Of a stretch of DNA of 64,000 nucleotides, positions 43,701 to 52,656 are shown piece by piece. The notes beneath the pieces are model-generated. The model had not been told where the DNA came from. It did not search any database and worked only from the letters and a program-made list of their open reading frames with translations. Within the stretch, counting starts at the first letter, position 1, and the number at the start of each line of letters is the position of its first letter. The position numbers were made by a program, and so were the translations under genes. This stretch comes from Candidatus Undinarchaeales archaeon (GTDB lineage Archaea; SpSt-1190; JASMDC01), in assembly GCA_030753015.1 (NCBI GenBank), contig JASMDC010000008.1, positions 9,281-73,280 of the forward strand, written 5' to 3'.

Positions 43701-46700
43701 TGGCCAGCGGTTCCATGCACGTCCCGCCATCGTCGGGAGAGCAGTACCCCTCTATCGAGGAATCGTCCTTGAAGAGCCGGCAGTCCGAGCCCGCGCCCAG
43801 CCAGCTGATCGTGATCTCCTTCGTATCGAAGGTACCCTGAGCGTCGCGGTTCACCTGCTTGCAGTAGCGCTGCTCGGCGTCACCGGGGAGGACCCGGGTG
43901 TGCGTGTCATCGTCGTAGTCCGTGCACTCGCAAAGGTCCTGATACTTGAACTTCAGCGTGAAACCGCGGTTGAACGACGACTGCATGAACTGCCAGGTGT
44001 TGCACTCTACCTGGTATACCAGGATTCGGTTCTGGCCGGGCCGCAGGGTGTTGGAGACCAATGGCTCGGCCGACAGTGTGCAGAAGTTGGACTTCCAGCT
44101 GGGATCGGGCTCACCGTTCCCGAGATAGAGCTGGTTCTCCCGTGGGTTGTAGTTGAGGATGTAGTCGTAGAGGTCGAAGCCGTTCTTGAGGTAGGCGATG
44201 CCGTCGCCCAGGTTGGTGAGCACCACGCGGATCTTCTGCACCGGCGAGCAGTGTGGCCATTCGTCATACCCGTCGGGGATGGCTGTGGTCACCGTGGCGC
44301 TGGACACGACCACGTCGGCGGAGCGCCAGATGCCCACCTGTCGGGTGCCCTTGTGCTCATCGAGCGCGTTGAAGAGGAGCAGATCGTATTTGGGCCGCGT
44401 CATCTGGTCGGGGCCGAACGATTCGGTTGGTGTGAAGCTGCAATCGCCCTCGCACGAGGTCGCTCCCTCACCGCAGGTCCCCGTGGTGATCTGACATTCC
44501 GGAGATGCGCCATCGTACTGGAACACCTTGTCATCATGGTCGTCACCGTGGCGTAAGGATATCTTGCGCAGCTCGGTTGTGCACTGACTGGTGAACCTGA
44601 AGTAGAGCGGGTCGCCCTTAGCAGGGCAGACGTTCAGGTCGAGGTCCACGGGCGGATCGTATATAGCGATCTGGGGCTTCTGGATCTTGATGTAGAACTC
44701 CCCGCACTCGCACCGCTCCTCATCGAACGCACATGTAGTTGGATCGCAGGTGATGCTGCCGTCCTCGTCCACGTCCCGGGCGATAAGTATCTTGTGCTGG
44801 CCGAAGGGCGTCGACTCGGGGATCCGGATGGAGCAGGTAGCATCCTTCTTGTACTCCTTACCCGTACCAGCATTACAGGTCCCCAGCTTGCGGTCGTCGG
44901 CGATGCGGTCCAGGTACACCACGGCCTCGGGGCTGGAGCATGTCACAGTGTAGGAGAAAGTGATTGTGGCCCCCGGGCACAGCTCGGTGATGGGAGGCGC
45001 CTCGGTGAGGGTTATCTGGGGATCGGCCACCTCGAACACGAGGTCGCCCTGTCCTATACGCCATCCGTCAGCGGATTTGGCTGTGCCGGCCGAGCCGAAC
45101 TTGCATATCCCGCTCAGGGTCCCATCGGAGTACTGGTTGCACCCCCAGGCCCGGTCGCCCTCGCCACCGCAGTCGGGGCATACGAAGTTACCCTGGGTGT
45201 CGCACACACGGGTGGCGGTGTCCACGTAGATGGTGTACACGCCAGGTGCCCTGGGGCCGAGATAGGTCTTTCCTGTGTTGGCACGGTAGTCGATGTCGTT
45301 CCCGGGAGCGTGCCCGTACCGACGCCAGACATCGCAGGTCTGGCCGTCCGTTGCCCGCAAATAGGCGATGACTCCGGGGCTCGAGACGACCGAGTTGCAC
45401 GAGCTGTCCTTGCAGAGCATGCACTTGCTCGTGGAGAGGTAGTTCTCGGCCTTGCCGCCCATGTCGATGATGGGTGACTTATGCGGATCGCACACGGGAT
45501 TGGACCCCGCGAGGTTGATATCACCGCACCGTGATATGCGGCCATAGGAGTTGAAGGAACCGCTGCTGCGGGCGCCGTTAGAGCATACGAGGTTGTACTG
45601 GCTCACAGAGACGTAGAACTGCAGTGCGTCCCCCGGACATATCTGGTTACCCGTCCGCTCAGCGTCGATGTCGATGTTGATAGCTCCGGAGTAGGAGATA
45701 CCGGTGCTCTGGGTGGCACCAACGCTGTGGGTGCATGTTGAGCCCGCACAGGTGGCGCCGAGGTTCACCTTGCAGTTACCGAGCTTGCATTCGAACGTCT
45801 CATCGGCGTTCGCCCCGGTGAGCCTGAGCTTCACTGCTTGTGGGCCTGTGGTGGTCTTGGGATTGATGGCCAGCCGGCACCAGGGATCCGGGTCCTGCTG
45901 GATCGTGGAACCGCCGTTCTCGAGCGACGTAGGCCCCGGGCAGGTGCCCTGGAGCTTGTCCCCCAGGATCACGTCGAAGTAGGTGCCCGGTGGAAAGCAC
46001 CTGCTCGCGATGTGGAGGTAGAGCGAGGCCGAGAGGCAGGTGTCCGCGGGGAACACGTACAGGTCGATGCCCTTCTGGGATATCTCGAGGGTGACGCTGT
46101 CCGAGTCCTCGTAGTACATCCCGGACTGGGGGGCTTTTGCGACGATGTTGACCGATGTCTTGCTGAAGTCCGAGGGGAGCTTGAGCTCGACGTACCCGAA
46201 GGCGTCCGGGGTCTGTGTCGCACCTATCTGCTGGTCGCCGTCGAACATCTTGACGGCCACATGATCGCTACGGACGACACCCTGACCCCATTCGTCGATG
46301 ACGCGGACCTTGAACCTCACGCCCGTGCACCCGCTCGGCGGGAGCTCGGTGACGGTCAACTTGCTCACTAGCTTCAGCTCGGTGATGGCCGTGGAATAGC
46401 TGCTCTTGAAGGCCACGATCTCGAGGTCGCCCACGAAGTAGGTCATGTCGATGATCGCTTCTGCGGCGGAGTCCCAGGTGAACCGGCCTACCGCGTCGGT
46501 GGTCCCCTGGCTCATGATCTTCTTGGTCTCGGCGTCGCGCACCTCGATGTTCGCTTCCGGGACCGGATCGTTCGAGCTGGTCACCACGAACGTGACGGTG
46601 CCCTTCGGATGGATGGTGGATACCTCTTGGTCCGAGACGTCGAGGACCTTGAGGTCGATGATGGGGATGTCGATGGGGATGAACTGCTCCATCTCCTGGA

Positions 46701-47625
46701 AAGCGCCGAGCTCGTCCTTGGCGAAGGCGACCAGGCGGTAGTTACCGTAGTCGACGTTGTGCAGTTCGCACTCCATGGCGTCACCGGCAACGGAGCACTG
46801 CTCGATCTTCCCTCCCTCCGGATTGTAGAGCGCCAGGGTCTTCTCCACGATCTCGTCTTCTTCGGGATCATGCCAGGTGATAGCGATATCGAACTTCGTG
46901 ATGGTATCGCCGCCCGAGGGGGTGGTGTGGACCTCGATGCTCGCATCAGCGGCACGGGGGTGGAAGTTGGTGATGGCCAGACGGGTACCGGTGCTGTCCC
47001 ACTCATCCTCGCCCGAGTCGATGAAGATGCCGCAGCCGAGGATGGGTGTGCCCAACGGATCGAAGCGGAAGTAGAGGAAGTCGTTGTCGATCCGGTCTAT
47101 GGTCGCCTCCACTCGGTGATCGGCCATGGTCATCTCGCAAATATTGGTGATGGCCTCCGACCCGCGGAACTCGAACCACTCGTCACCGTTCTCTGGATCA
47201 CAGTCAAGGGTCGAGTAGTGTGTGTCGCTCGAGCAGAGGGCTACACGGTACTCGGGAGGTGCTGCGCAGTTGGTGGAAGGATAGTACCAGAGCTCTGCCT
47301 TGTGGTTCAGGTAGGTCGTCGTGTTGAACAGCACACGGACGTACTTGGGATTCTGGGAAGGATCGTGATGCTGTGGTTCGTTGGTGATGCACGCCTCGTT
47401 GCGGGTGAACCGCTTCCAGAGGCAGGGATCGTCCCCCTCCACCGTAGCGACAGCACAGGCCGCGTCGATGATGGTGTCGGTCACATTGTCATCCTCACCG
47501 TTCTCGATAAGGACGATGAGCGTATCCTTTGAGCGGACCTCACCCTCGTCCCCCACTGCCGGTAGCAGTACGAGACCCAGGAGCACGCATGTTATGAACA
47601 GGGCATATTTCCGATCAATCGACAT
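40744..47625 (-). CDS. Giant Cys-rich surface protein (2,293 residues)
   Basis: A signal peptide (MSIDRKYALFITCVLLGLVLLPAVG) leads into a very long extracellular region of repeated beta domains. Residues about 1,300-1,560 are a dense array of Cys modules of the type CGDHNCQYERGETTASCPADC. The C-terminus has a PGTG-containing stretch, a hydrophobic helix (ETLALLALAGAYL) and basic GRKRD, a tripartite pattern that resembles archaeal sorting or anchoring signals. It is presumably a surface-layer-like or adhesive protein held at the membrane. GGGGAGGT lies 8 bases before the ATG. It is the first gene of a three-gene unit with 35607 and 35287. It is by far the longest gene here. Confidence 0.78.
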   Translation of the reverse strand: MSIDRKYALFITCVLLGLVLLPAVGDEGEVRSKDTLIVLIENGEDDNVTDTIIDAACAVATVEGDDPCLWKRFTRNEACITNEPQHHDPSQNPKYVRVLFNTTTYLNHKAELWYYPSTNCAAPPEYRVALCSSDTHYSTLDCDPENGDEWFEFRGSEAITNICEMTMADHRVEATIDRIDNDFLYFRFDPLGTPILGCGIFIDSGEDEWDSTGTRLAITNFHPRAADASIEVHTTPSGGDTITKFDIAITWHDPEEDEIVEKTLALYNPEGGKIEQCSVAGDAMECELHNVDYGNYRLVAFAKDELGAFQEMEQFIPIDIPIIDLKVLDVSDQEVSTIHPKGTVTFVVTSSNDPVPEANIEVRDAETKKIMSQGTTDAVGRFTWDSAAEAIIDMTYFVGDLEIVAFKSSYSTAITELKLVSKLTVTELPPSGCTGVRFKVRVIDEWGQGVVRSDHVAVKMFDGDQQIGATQTPDAFGYVELKLPSDFSKTSVNIVAKAPQSGMYYEDSDSVTLEISQKGIDLYVFPADTCLSASLYLHIASRCFPPGTYFDVILGDKLQGTCPGPTSLENGGSTIQQDPDPWCRLAINPKTTTGPQAVKLRLTGANADETFECKLGNCKVNLGATCAGSTCTHSVGATQSTGISYSGAINIDIDAERTGNQICPGDALQFYVSVSQYNLVCSNGARSSGSFNSYGRISRCGDINLAGSNPVCDPHKSPIIDMGGKAENYLSTSKCMLCKDSSCNSVVSSPGVIAYLRATDGQTCDVWRRYGHAPGNDIDYRANTGKTYLGPRAPGVYTIYVDTATRVCDTQGNFVCPDCGGEGDRAWGCNQYSDGTLSGICKFGSAGTAKSADGWRIGQGDLVFEVADPQITLTEAPPITELCPGATITFSYTVTCSSPEAVVYLDRIADDRKLGTCNAGTGKEYKKDATCSIRIPESTPFGQHKILIARDVDEDGSITCDPTTCAFDEERCECGEFYIKIQKPQIAIYDPPVDLDLNVCPAKGDPLYFRFTSQCTTELRKISLRHGDDHDDKVFQYDGASPECQITTGTCGEGATSCEGDCSFTPTESFGPDQMTRPKYDLLLFNALDEHKGTRQVGIWRSADVVVSSATVTTAIPDGYDEWPHCSPVQKIRVVLTNLGDGIAYLKNGFDLYDYILNYNPRENQLYLGNGEPDPSWKSNFCTLSAEPLVSNTLRPGQNRILVYQVECNTWQFMQSSFNRGFTLKFKYQDLCECTDYDDDTHTRVLPGDAEQRYCKQVNRDAQGTFDTKEITISWLGAGSDCRLFKDDSSIEGYCSPDDGGTCMEPLASGPSPCFPGHCGPISECLYNECCTVSGGAANCGICEECDVVRHIADANGCEVGEDCTDHANDCGACPLTCDNGVCDPLTDGDCPQECQDNDVCDFIELGLDPLPRDCLAPIFVCGDHNCQYERGETTASCPADCCGLTDEQAGDQVVCANGICDYWESWQSAPDDCQLPDICGVPDPLTGSLVCDMIQGESCENCPSDCGVCESCDSDGVCEPAKGEGPECADCLDASCPDGVCQEDEKTGPNKCPADCYTPLPPVPEAQTSLADVTDVDGVVPDTEFVLDGISPPPVLALRTNIDQVKKKYLKVTNQLGSTVSVEVNVSTGVKTLASLMLSGLAPGESRIIEFTVTSITDLQIKYAVFAGAQLIYYDSWITTSVETDVTIDEVTEDDLPDDDAKQELVANLAFIVTCENDKCALNVDELTYTLEEDQTTMYRYYGIDNHLTYPLGLKVEVYDTDHALLKTLPDPPKDLGAETDNQYVFNVTSEGIATYYLKVRIAHCVAGECPASPADLEAALEDVGEVTVFITAKLATGETIGVQEGESQGVFFQNTQMIQQAAIGKDYIEAVVSNTADSEMECAISFAYEKDDGTKVSNDLDMSSIGGCHVEARTTKIVRIPVSGPVKGELIVESKNQVGDGTYANKVVNKIPITVGGFEATISDACFSDACFEDESSEACKQSKAECDRSKDVKANVITTGPGEIIDVPVFIKNPTDFKMPVSIQVINAAGKPLVIKDGEYYNLTLQPRSSKYVVLPVSGPTDFTVKISSTVCKGDPDLESGAECRDVVQKIPFKVNLKVGGYRMGACRYNWECVSGNCITAVGRCCRSGWFWSPLRAMCVDDLPFFDPEAQLKSLALTVGSMHLYPVYIQNPYAGEIAVTLSVSGSATTHITLDCGENVGVKTCTYKLAKGEQRVIQVPLIAGKVGTTTLVIEAAAAVPQEIRANPLTVNLVVLSGSKGGSDLVTAPGTGVVETLALLALAGAYLGRKRD

Positions 47626-47720
47626 AGTACTACCTCCCCTGCATTATCAGTACGCCGTGTCGTTTTTATAGCTTGGGAAAGGCTGATGGGATCGCTCATT
47701 CTGCCAGGGTATGCTCGGAC

Positions 47721-48230
47721 CTATACTGCATGGTCGACTGCGTCAAGCACTTCGAGAAGGTCATCGATATCGCCGCCCATGAGAAGGCATCCCGCTCCTA
47801 TATCGGACACGTCATTGATGTTGAACGAACTGTCATCGACGAACAGGCACTCCTCGGGCCGCACCTCGATGCCGTCCCTGGCGAGATCGCGGAGCATGGT
47901 CCGCACGGAACCGCCCTTGGGCCGCCAGCATATGCTCAGCCGTACGAATGAATCGCGCAGGTCCCATCCGTCCAGCGCCGCGAGCACGGGTGGTTCGTCG
48001 TTGTGGGTCACAAGACCTATGAGCACATCGCGCTCCTGCAGTCCTGTCAGGAGCTCGCGGGCACCAGGGCGGAGAGCGATGGTGGCGCCCCTGGTGTCCT
48101 CCAGGGTATCGGCGTCACGTCGTCGAAGTGGTGGACGGAGCAGCGATGCGTAGTCTGCGCCCCGGCAGGTCCAGAGCGTCTCGTCACCGTCCAGGAGCAC
48201 AAGTCGGCATGTCACGGACACCACTACCAC
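47721..48230 (-). CDS. HAD-family phosphatase (MDP-1 type)
   Basis: The 169-residue protein has the HAD motif I LVLLDGDETLW (nucleophile Asp and general-base Asp in DxDxT), motif II VTHNDE region, and a C-terminal VRPEECLFVDDSSFNINDVSDIGAG as motif IV. The length and DETLW resemble magnesium-dependent phosphatase-1. The substrate may be a sugar or protein phosphate. The start is a GTG at 48230 with a weak context; other in-frame GTGs follow closely. It is divergent from the TPR gene. Confidence 0.8.
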   Translation of the reverse strand: MVVVSVTCRLVLLDGDETLWTCRGADYASLLRPPLRRRDADTLEDTRGATIALRPGARELLTGLQERDVLIGLVTHNDEPPVLAALDGWDLRDSFVRLSICWRPKGGSVRTMLRDLARDGIEVRPEECLFVDDSSFNINDVSDIGAGCLLMGGDIDDLLEVLDAVDHAV

Positions 48231-48281
48231 TTGAAAGGTTTTTTAATCCTAGCCTGTCTAGTATAATAGCAGGTGGTATTC

Positions 48282-48845
48282 ATGGGGGGCAAGCCGCAGG
48301 ATGACGAGGGTGTGGAATTCTACCGCCGCATGTCCCAGAAGCGGCCCGACTACGCCCACACATGGTACCGTCAGGGGAACACGCATGCCCTCAACGAGGA
48401 GTATCAGAAGGCCATCGACTGCTATATGAAGGCCTTAGAGACGCGTCCCGACCACGTCAATGCCCTCAACAACATCGGTAACGCCTACATGGCCAAGAAT
48501 CTGTACAAGCAGGCGATCGACTACTATCGTAAGGCCCTCGAGCTCAATCCCCTGGACGAGCTGGCGTGGGGGAACCGGGGCATCGCTCATGGCTACCTTG
48601 GCGAGTTCAAGGAAGCCATCCACTGCTTTGAACAAGCCCTGAAGCTCAACGATGAGAACGTCAAGGTCCTTAGCAATATGGGCATCACCTACTTCAACAA
48701 GGGTGAGAATAGCGAGGCGAGGAAGTGCTTTAGCAAGGTGCTTGAGCTAAATCCTGATGACGAACTCGCCCTCTCATGCCTGGCGCGTATGAACGAGAAG
48801 GCCGAGGACTCGAAGCGAGGCCTCATCAGCAGGTTCTTCGGCTAG
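48282..48845 (+). CDS. Small TPR-repeat protein
   Basis: About 187 residues with four to five tetratricopeptide repeats (TWYRQGNTHALNEEYQKAI, ALNNIGNAYMAKNLYKQAI, AWGNRGIAHGYLGEFKEAI, VLSNMGITYFNKGENSEAR). No signal peptide is present. It ends with a basic tail (KRGLISRFFG). The ATG at 48282 follows AGGTGG by 5 bases. A TATA-like TTTTTTAATC lies upstream at about 48236-48245. It converges on the RuBisCO gene with 29 bases between the stops. A scaffold role is inferred. Confidence 0.85.
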   Translation: MGGKPQDDEGVEFYRRMSQKRPDYAHTWYRQGNTHALNEEYQKAIDCYMKALETRPDHVNALNNIGNAYMAKNLYKQAIDYYRKALELNPLDELAWGNRGIAHGYLGEFKEAIHCFEQALKLNDENVKVLSNMGITYFNKGENSEARKCFSKVLELNPDDELALSCLARMNEKAEDSKRGLISRFFG

Positions 48846-48874
48846 TGGATACTGTTCATCGTGACGAGAGATCC

Positions 48875-50476
48875 TCACGCCTTCTCATGCTCACTGAAGG
48901 CCAATGCCTTCCAATCCTTGCCCTTGAGGACACGGCCCAGGATCTCCATGGCCTCCCCCTTGGGCCGGGGATAGGTGAATCCGATCTCGGCGATCTTGTT
49001 CTCGTAGTCAGCGGCGATGTCGTCCAGGGAGTAGCCGGCGGCAGCGGCCTCGGCGGCCAGACGCGCGGCCCAGGCGCCGTCCAGTGTACCGTAGCCGTGG
49101 ATGCCACCGCCCATGGTCGTGACGGTGTCGGTGCCGAACATCTTGGCAAGCTCGATTAGGTGCTTGGGGTTGAGCCCGCCGGAGTTGACGGGCATCATGG
49201 GCCGCATCCCGTACCACTTCTGCGGGAAGAACCAGTTGTACTCGCCCTCCTCGACCTCGGGCACGAAGTCCTCCTGGCTGATGCAACGCGCGTAGTTGAG
49301 GATCTCCGATTTGTCACCTTCCATCTTGCCAACGACGGTGCCGATATGGAGCTCGTCGATACCAGCAAGCCTGCAGCACTTGGCGATGACCATCATGTCC
49401 ACCCCGTGCATGGGGGTCCGTGCGAACCCGGCGTGCATGGCCCGGTGGCCGTGGATGATGAGGGGCGGGCCGTGCTCGCGCAGGGTCTGGACCGCAGTGA
49501 ACCCGCCGGTTATGATATCGATCATGCACCCGATTGCACCCAGCTCCTCGACGAAGTAGGCCTTCTCCAGCATGTCCATGGCGCTGCCCGAGGTGACGTT
49601 GGCGACGTACAGCTTGCGCTCGTCGATGCCTTGGGCGCGGTGCTCGGCCTCTACCTCCTGGATGCGCTTGAACGACAGGTAGGCGCGCAGGAGGAAGGGA
49701 TCGAACTCCTGGTCCGTGAGGTTCTCGTCGTCCTTGACGACGCAGCAGTACTTGAAGGTCTTGTACAGCACCTCGGTCTGCTCGTCGGCGAACAGTCCGG
49801 TCTTGGGCTTGGGGATGGTGCCCACCAGTGTGTGGCCCTTGGTCTTTGTGACCTCGCGGATGCCGGGGATGCCAAACCGCGGACCGGGGAACGTGGATAT
49901 GTACTCCGGCGGCATCTGGAAGTCCATCACCTTGAGATAGTCCACGGCCTTCATGGCCAGGATGTTGCCTGTGATGCACGAGAATAGCTGGGGGATGCTC
50001 CCGGGCTCGAAGAGGGCGAGGGGATAGGCAACCTTGACGTGGCCGGCCTTGCCGTCCACCTCGGGGATGCACTCGTACACGGTGCCCGCGAGGCTGAGGG
50101 TGTAGGAGGTCTCGGTCTGGACGTCCGTCCAGGTACCTGTCGAGGACTCCAGGGTTATATGGTTGGCCGCCTCCTCCAGGGTCTCGCCCTTGGGGGGTGT
50201 CACCTTGAAGGACGCAAGAAGGTACAGCTCCTTCTGCTTGTCCGGCTCGAAGCCGATGTCCAGGAACCGCACGTGGGTGTCCTTCTCCTGGAGACGGGCG
50301 GCCTTCTTAATCTGTGATTCGGTGAGCTCCGGGCGCTTCCAGGTGAAGGGCTTGGCGCGCTCGTCCTGCATCCGGCGGAGCTTCTTGAACATCGTATCCC
50401 TGGCGCGGGCCCGGGCCTCGTCGATCTCCTTGCTGATCGCTGCGTCCAGGACGCCGTTCTTATCGGTGAGAACCAT
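48875..50476 (-). CDS. rbcL: Form III-like RuBisCO large subunit with N-terminal extension
   Basis: Catalytic motifs are mostly intact: ESSTGTWTDV, GTIPKPKTGL (substrate Lys), VKDDEN (carbamylated Lys with Asp and Glu), HGHRAMHAGF, HIGTVVGKMEG (loop 6 Lys), SGGLNP and MGGGIHGYG. The first 80-90 residues before LYLLASFKVTP are a charged helical extension not seen in usual 430-480-residue form III enzymes. The residues just before KDDEN (CCVV) replace the common GGLDFI. In archaea the enzyme converts ribulose-1,5-bisphosphate, CO2 and water to 3-phosphoglycerate, usually in AMP salvage. The partners AMP phosphorylase and ribose-1,5-bisphosphate isomerase are not in the window. Start ATG 50476 follows a TATA box (CTTTAAAA, about 50518-50525). 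Confidence 0.9.
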   Translation of the reverse strand: MVLTDKNGVLDAAISKEIDEARARARDTMFKKLRRMQDERAKPFTWKRPELTESQIKKAARLQEKDTHVRFLDIGFEPDKQKELYLLASFKVTPPKGETLEEAANHITLESSTGTWTDVQTETSYTLSLAGTVYECIPEVDGKAGHVKVAYPLALFEPGSIPQLFSCITGNILAMKAVDYLKVMDFQMPPEYISTFPGPRFGIPGIREVTKTKGHTLVGTIPKPKTGLFADEQTEVLYKTFKYCCVVKDDENLTDQEFDPFLLRAYLSFKRIQEVEAEHRAQGIDERKLYVANVTSGSAMDMLEKAYFVEELGAIGCMIDIITGGFTAVQTLREHGPPLIIHGHRAMHAGFARTPMHGVDMMVIAKCCRLAGIDELHIGTVVGKMEGDKSEILNYARCISQEDFVPEVEEGEYNWFFPQKWYGMRPMMPVNSGGLNPKHLIELAKMFGTDTVTTMGGGIHGYGTLDGAWAARLAAEAAAAGYSLDDIAADYENKIAEIGFTYPRPKGEAMEILGRVLKGKDWKALAFSEHEKA

Positions 50477-50655
50477 GAATTTTCGCCTCGTTTCGAGAGT
50501 CTGTACAGTGACGGACATTTTAAAGCATTGTCTTGAGGGTGGTCCGTGGTGACCCATGACACGGGTCGCTGGGGCAGTGGGATCCGATGGGCACCCCCCC
50601 AGTCATGCGAAAGACTTATGAACGCCCTGTCATGCTCAGTCACACCAGGGGTAAC

Positions 50656-52476
50656 ATGGGTAAGAACGCACCCTCCCAGAAGGAGGAACAGCAGCGCGAA
50701 CGGCCGCCTATTTACATCGCTTTCGAGTGGCACATGCATCAGCCCATCTACCACCCCTACGAGACCGTCACCGAGACCATGAACGGCGGAAATACGAGCA
50801 GCTCGGTCAAGGGCACGCTCCCCGACGGGAAGGACACTCCGGACCTGCGGGAGATCTTCTACTCGCGCTGGGGCCCATACACCACCTGGGTGGCCGACGC
50901 CATCGAGTCCGGCAAGGACGCCGGGCTTGCGGACCTGGGCGCCAGCATGAGCTTCTCCGGTTCTCTGATCGAGAACCTCAACGCTCTGGAGGAGGCTGAT
51001 CCGAACGGTACCTTCAAGGATTGGGCAAACCGCTTCATCGAGGCCCGGCACTGGGAGACGTCCGAGGGCAACCCGCGCCTTGACATCGTCGGGTTCGGGT
51101 ACCACCACCCCCTCATGGGGCTTATCGAGTATGACGACATCCGCCGCTCGGTTGCCGACCACAAGCAGATCGTCGCAGAGACGTTCGGTGATGATGTGGC
51201 GTACTCCAAGGGTATCTTTCCGCCCGAGAACGCCTTCTCGGAACGCATGATCCCCGCCCTCGTGGATGAGGGCTTCGAGTGGGCGCTCATCGACAACGTC
51301 CACCTGGAGCGGGCGTGCGAGAACTACCCCTACACCACCGGTTCCAACCTCAAACCGCCCAACCCGGCCGACCAGCAGAATCCCGATCCGGACGATTGGG
51401 TGCAGCTCAACGGGCTCTGGTCACCTGGGAAAGTGTCCGGCGGGTTCGCCCACCGGCCCCACTGGGTCGAGTACACCGACGCCAACGGCCGGACCTCGCA
51501 GATGATCGGCGTGTTCGCGGACCGGTACCTGGGCACCGAGGACGCCCGGGGCGGTTTCGGGGCGCTGAACTACGAGCACGTGATGAGCCAGCTCGAGAAG
51601 TTCAACACCGATCCAGACCACCCGCTGCTCATCGTGCTCCCCCATGACGGGGACAATTATGGCGGCGGTTCCGACTCGTACTATCACCACAATTTCCAGC
51701 GGTTCGTCCATTGGCTGCAGGCCAACCCGGGCCGCTTCCAGTGCACGACCATCCAGGACTACCTGGACAAGTTCCCCGTGGCCGACGACGACGTGGTCCA
51801 CGTGGAGCCCGGTTCCTGGAGCGGTGCGGACAACGGCGACCCGGAGTTCAAGAAGTGGAACGGGGACCCGGTCAACGGCTACTCGCCCGACCGCAACTCG
51901 TGGGCGGTCATCGTGGCCGCAAAGAACCGCGTCAGGACAGCGGAGGCCATCGATCCCGACGCCCCCGAGACGAAAGAGGCCTGGCGGTTCCTGGACGTGG
52001 GGCAGACCTCATGCTACTGGTACTGGGACGGCAACACCGAGTGGGACTCGAACCCAACCCTTGCCGCCAACCAGGCGGTCGAGCAAGCGGACCGGATTAT
52101 CGGCCAAGGCCCCGACACGATGGGGCCCACCCTCTACCTTCCCCAGCGCGATCCCTACAACCCGGGTGGACGCGGATGGGGCAACAAACCGGAACCGGAG
52201 GACGTGCGCATCTGGACGCTGGGGTACGATGTGTCGGGCATCGAGCGTGTGGACCTGAAGTACCGAGAGGTCGGCGAGCAGGACTGGCAGAGCACGCCCA
52301 TGACCGCGAGCCCGATGCCTGCCCCGCGGACCGATCCCAAACCCACCTACCGCGGCGAGGAGTACGGCGCGGAGCTCACGGGGCTCCACGATGTGACCAT
52401 CGAGTATTATGCAGAGGCCCAGGACACGCTCGGGAATATTTCCCAGTCGGACGTCCAGCAGGTGTACATCGAGTGA
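50656..52476 (+). CDS. GH57 family glycoside hydrolase/glucanotransferase
   Basis: The 606-residue protein has the family motif IAFEWHMHQPIYHPYE at residues 22-35. GFGYHHPLMG follows, then GIFPPENAFSERM (nucleophile Glu near 190) and VLPHDGDNYGGGS (acid/base Asp near 330). The C-terminal 200 residues, with ESW-like DSNPTLAANQAVEQADRI and an Ig-like tail (EYYAEAQDTLGNIS), may be a second domain that binds polysaccharide. Family members are alpha-amylases, 4-alpha-glucanotransferases or branching enzymes. There is no signal peptide, so glycogen or starch inside the cell is likely. The ATG at 50656 is preceded by AGGGGT. It is divergent from RuBisCO and 10 bases from a tiny membrane-protein gene. 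Confidence 0.88.
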   Translation: MGKNAPSQKEEQQRERPPIYIAFEWHMHQPIYHPYETVTETMNGGNTSSSVKGTLPDGKDTPDLREIFYSRWGPYTTWVADAIESGKDAGLADLGASMSFSGSLIENLNALEEADPNGTFKDWANRFIEARHWETSEGNPRLDIVGFGYHHPLMGLIEYDDIRRSVADHKQIVAETFGDDVAYSKGIFPPENAFSERMIPALVDEGFEWALIDNVHLERACENYPYTTGSNLKPPNPADQQNPDPDDWVQLNGLWSPGKVSGGFAHRPHWVEYTDANGRTSQMIGVFADRYLGTEDARGGFGALNYEHVMSQLEKFNTDPDHPLLIVLPHDGDNYGGGSDSYYHHNFQRFVHWLQANPGRFQCTTIQDYLDKFPVADDDVVHVEPGSWSGADNGDPEFKKWNGDPVNGYSPDRNSWAVIVAAKNRVRTAEAIDPDAPETKEAWRFLDVGQTSCYWYWDGNTEWDSNPTLAANQAVEQADRIIGQGPDTMGPTLYLPQRDPYNPGGRGWGNKPEPEDVRIWTLGYDVSGIERVDLKYREVGEQDWQSTPMTASPMPAPRTDPKPTYRGEEYGAELTGLHDVTIEYYAEAQDTLGNISQSDVQQVYIE

Positions 52477-52486
52477 GGTACTGAAG

Positions 52487-52591
52487 ATGAAGCTGCGCGA
52501 CCTGTTCTTCATGGTGATACTGTGCTTCACTTTCTATATGCTCTGGGGGCCTGTAGGCGTGCTGGACGTGTACGAGCTGCTGTTCTGGTAA
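52487..52591 (+). CDS. 34-residue membrane protein
   Basis: A short frame that starts at ATG 52487, 10 bases after the GH57 stop, encodes a single hydrophobic helix (LRDLFFMVILCFTFYMLWG). GAGGT lies 9 bases upstream, so it is likely cotranscribed with the GH57 gene. No function is known. A longer in-frame start at 52409 would overlap GH57. Confidence 0.5.
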   Translation: MKLRDLFFMVILCFTFYMLWGPVGVLDVYELLFW

Positions 52592-52656
52592 AAGGTCGAC
52601 CGGCCGATACGACGGATTAAATAAGATGTGGCCCGTGGATACCTCCTGGTGATTCG

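Noticed and set aside
43351..44556. 401-residue open frame on the plus strand within the giant surface protein gene
   Set aside because: It is an antisense shadow of a long GC-rich gene. The translation lacks domain structure, whereas the minus frame has a signal peptide, Cys modules and a membrane end.
46609..47532. 307-residue open frame on the plus strand
   Set aside because: Antisense to the N-terminal part of the same giant gene, with repetitive Val/Asp/Gly composition typical of shadows.
49160..49987. 275-residue frame antisense to RuBisCO
   Set aside because: Shadow of a confirmed gene.
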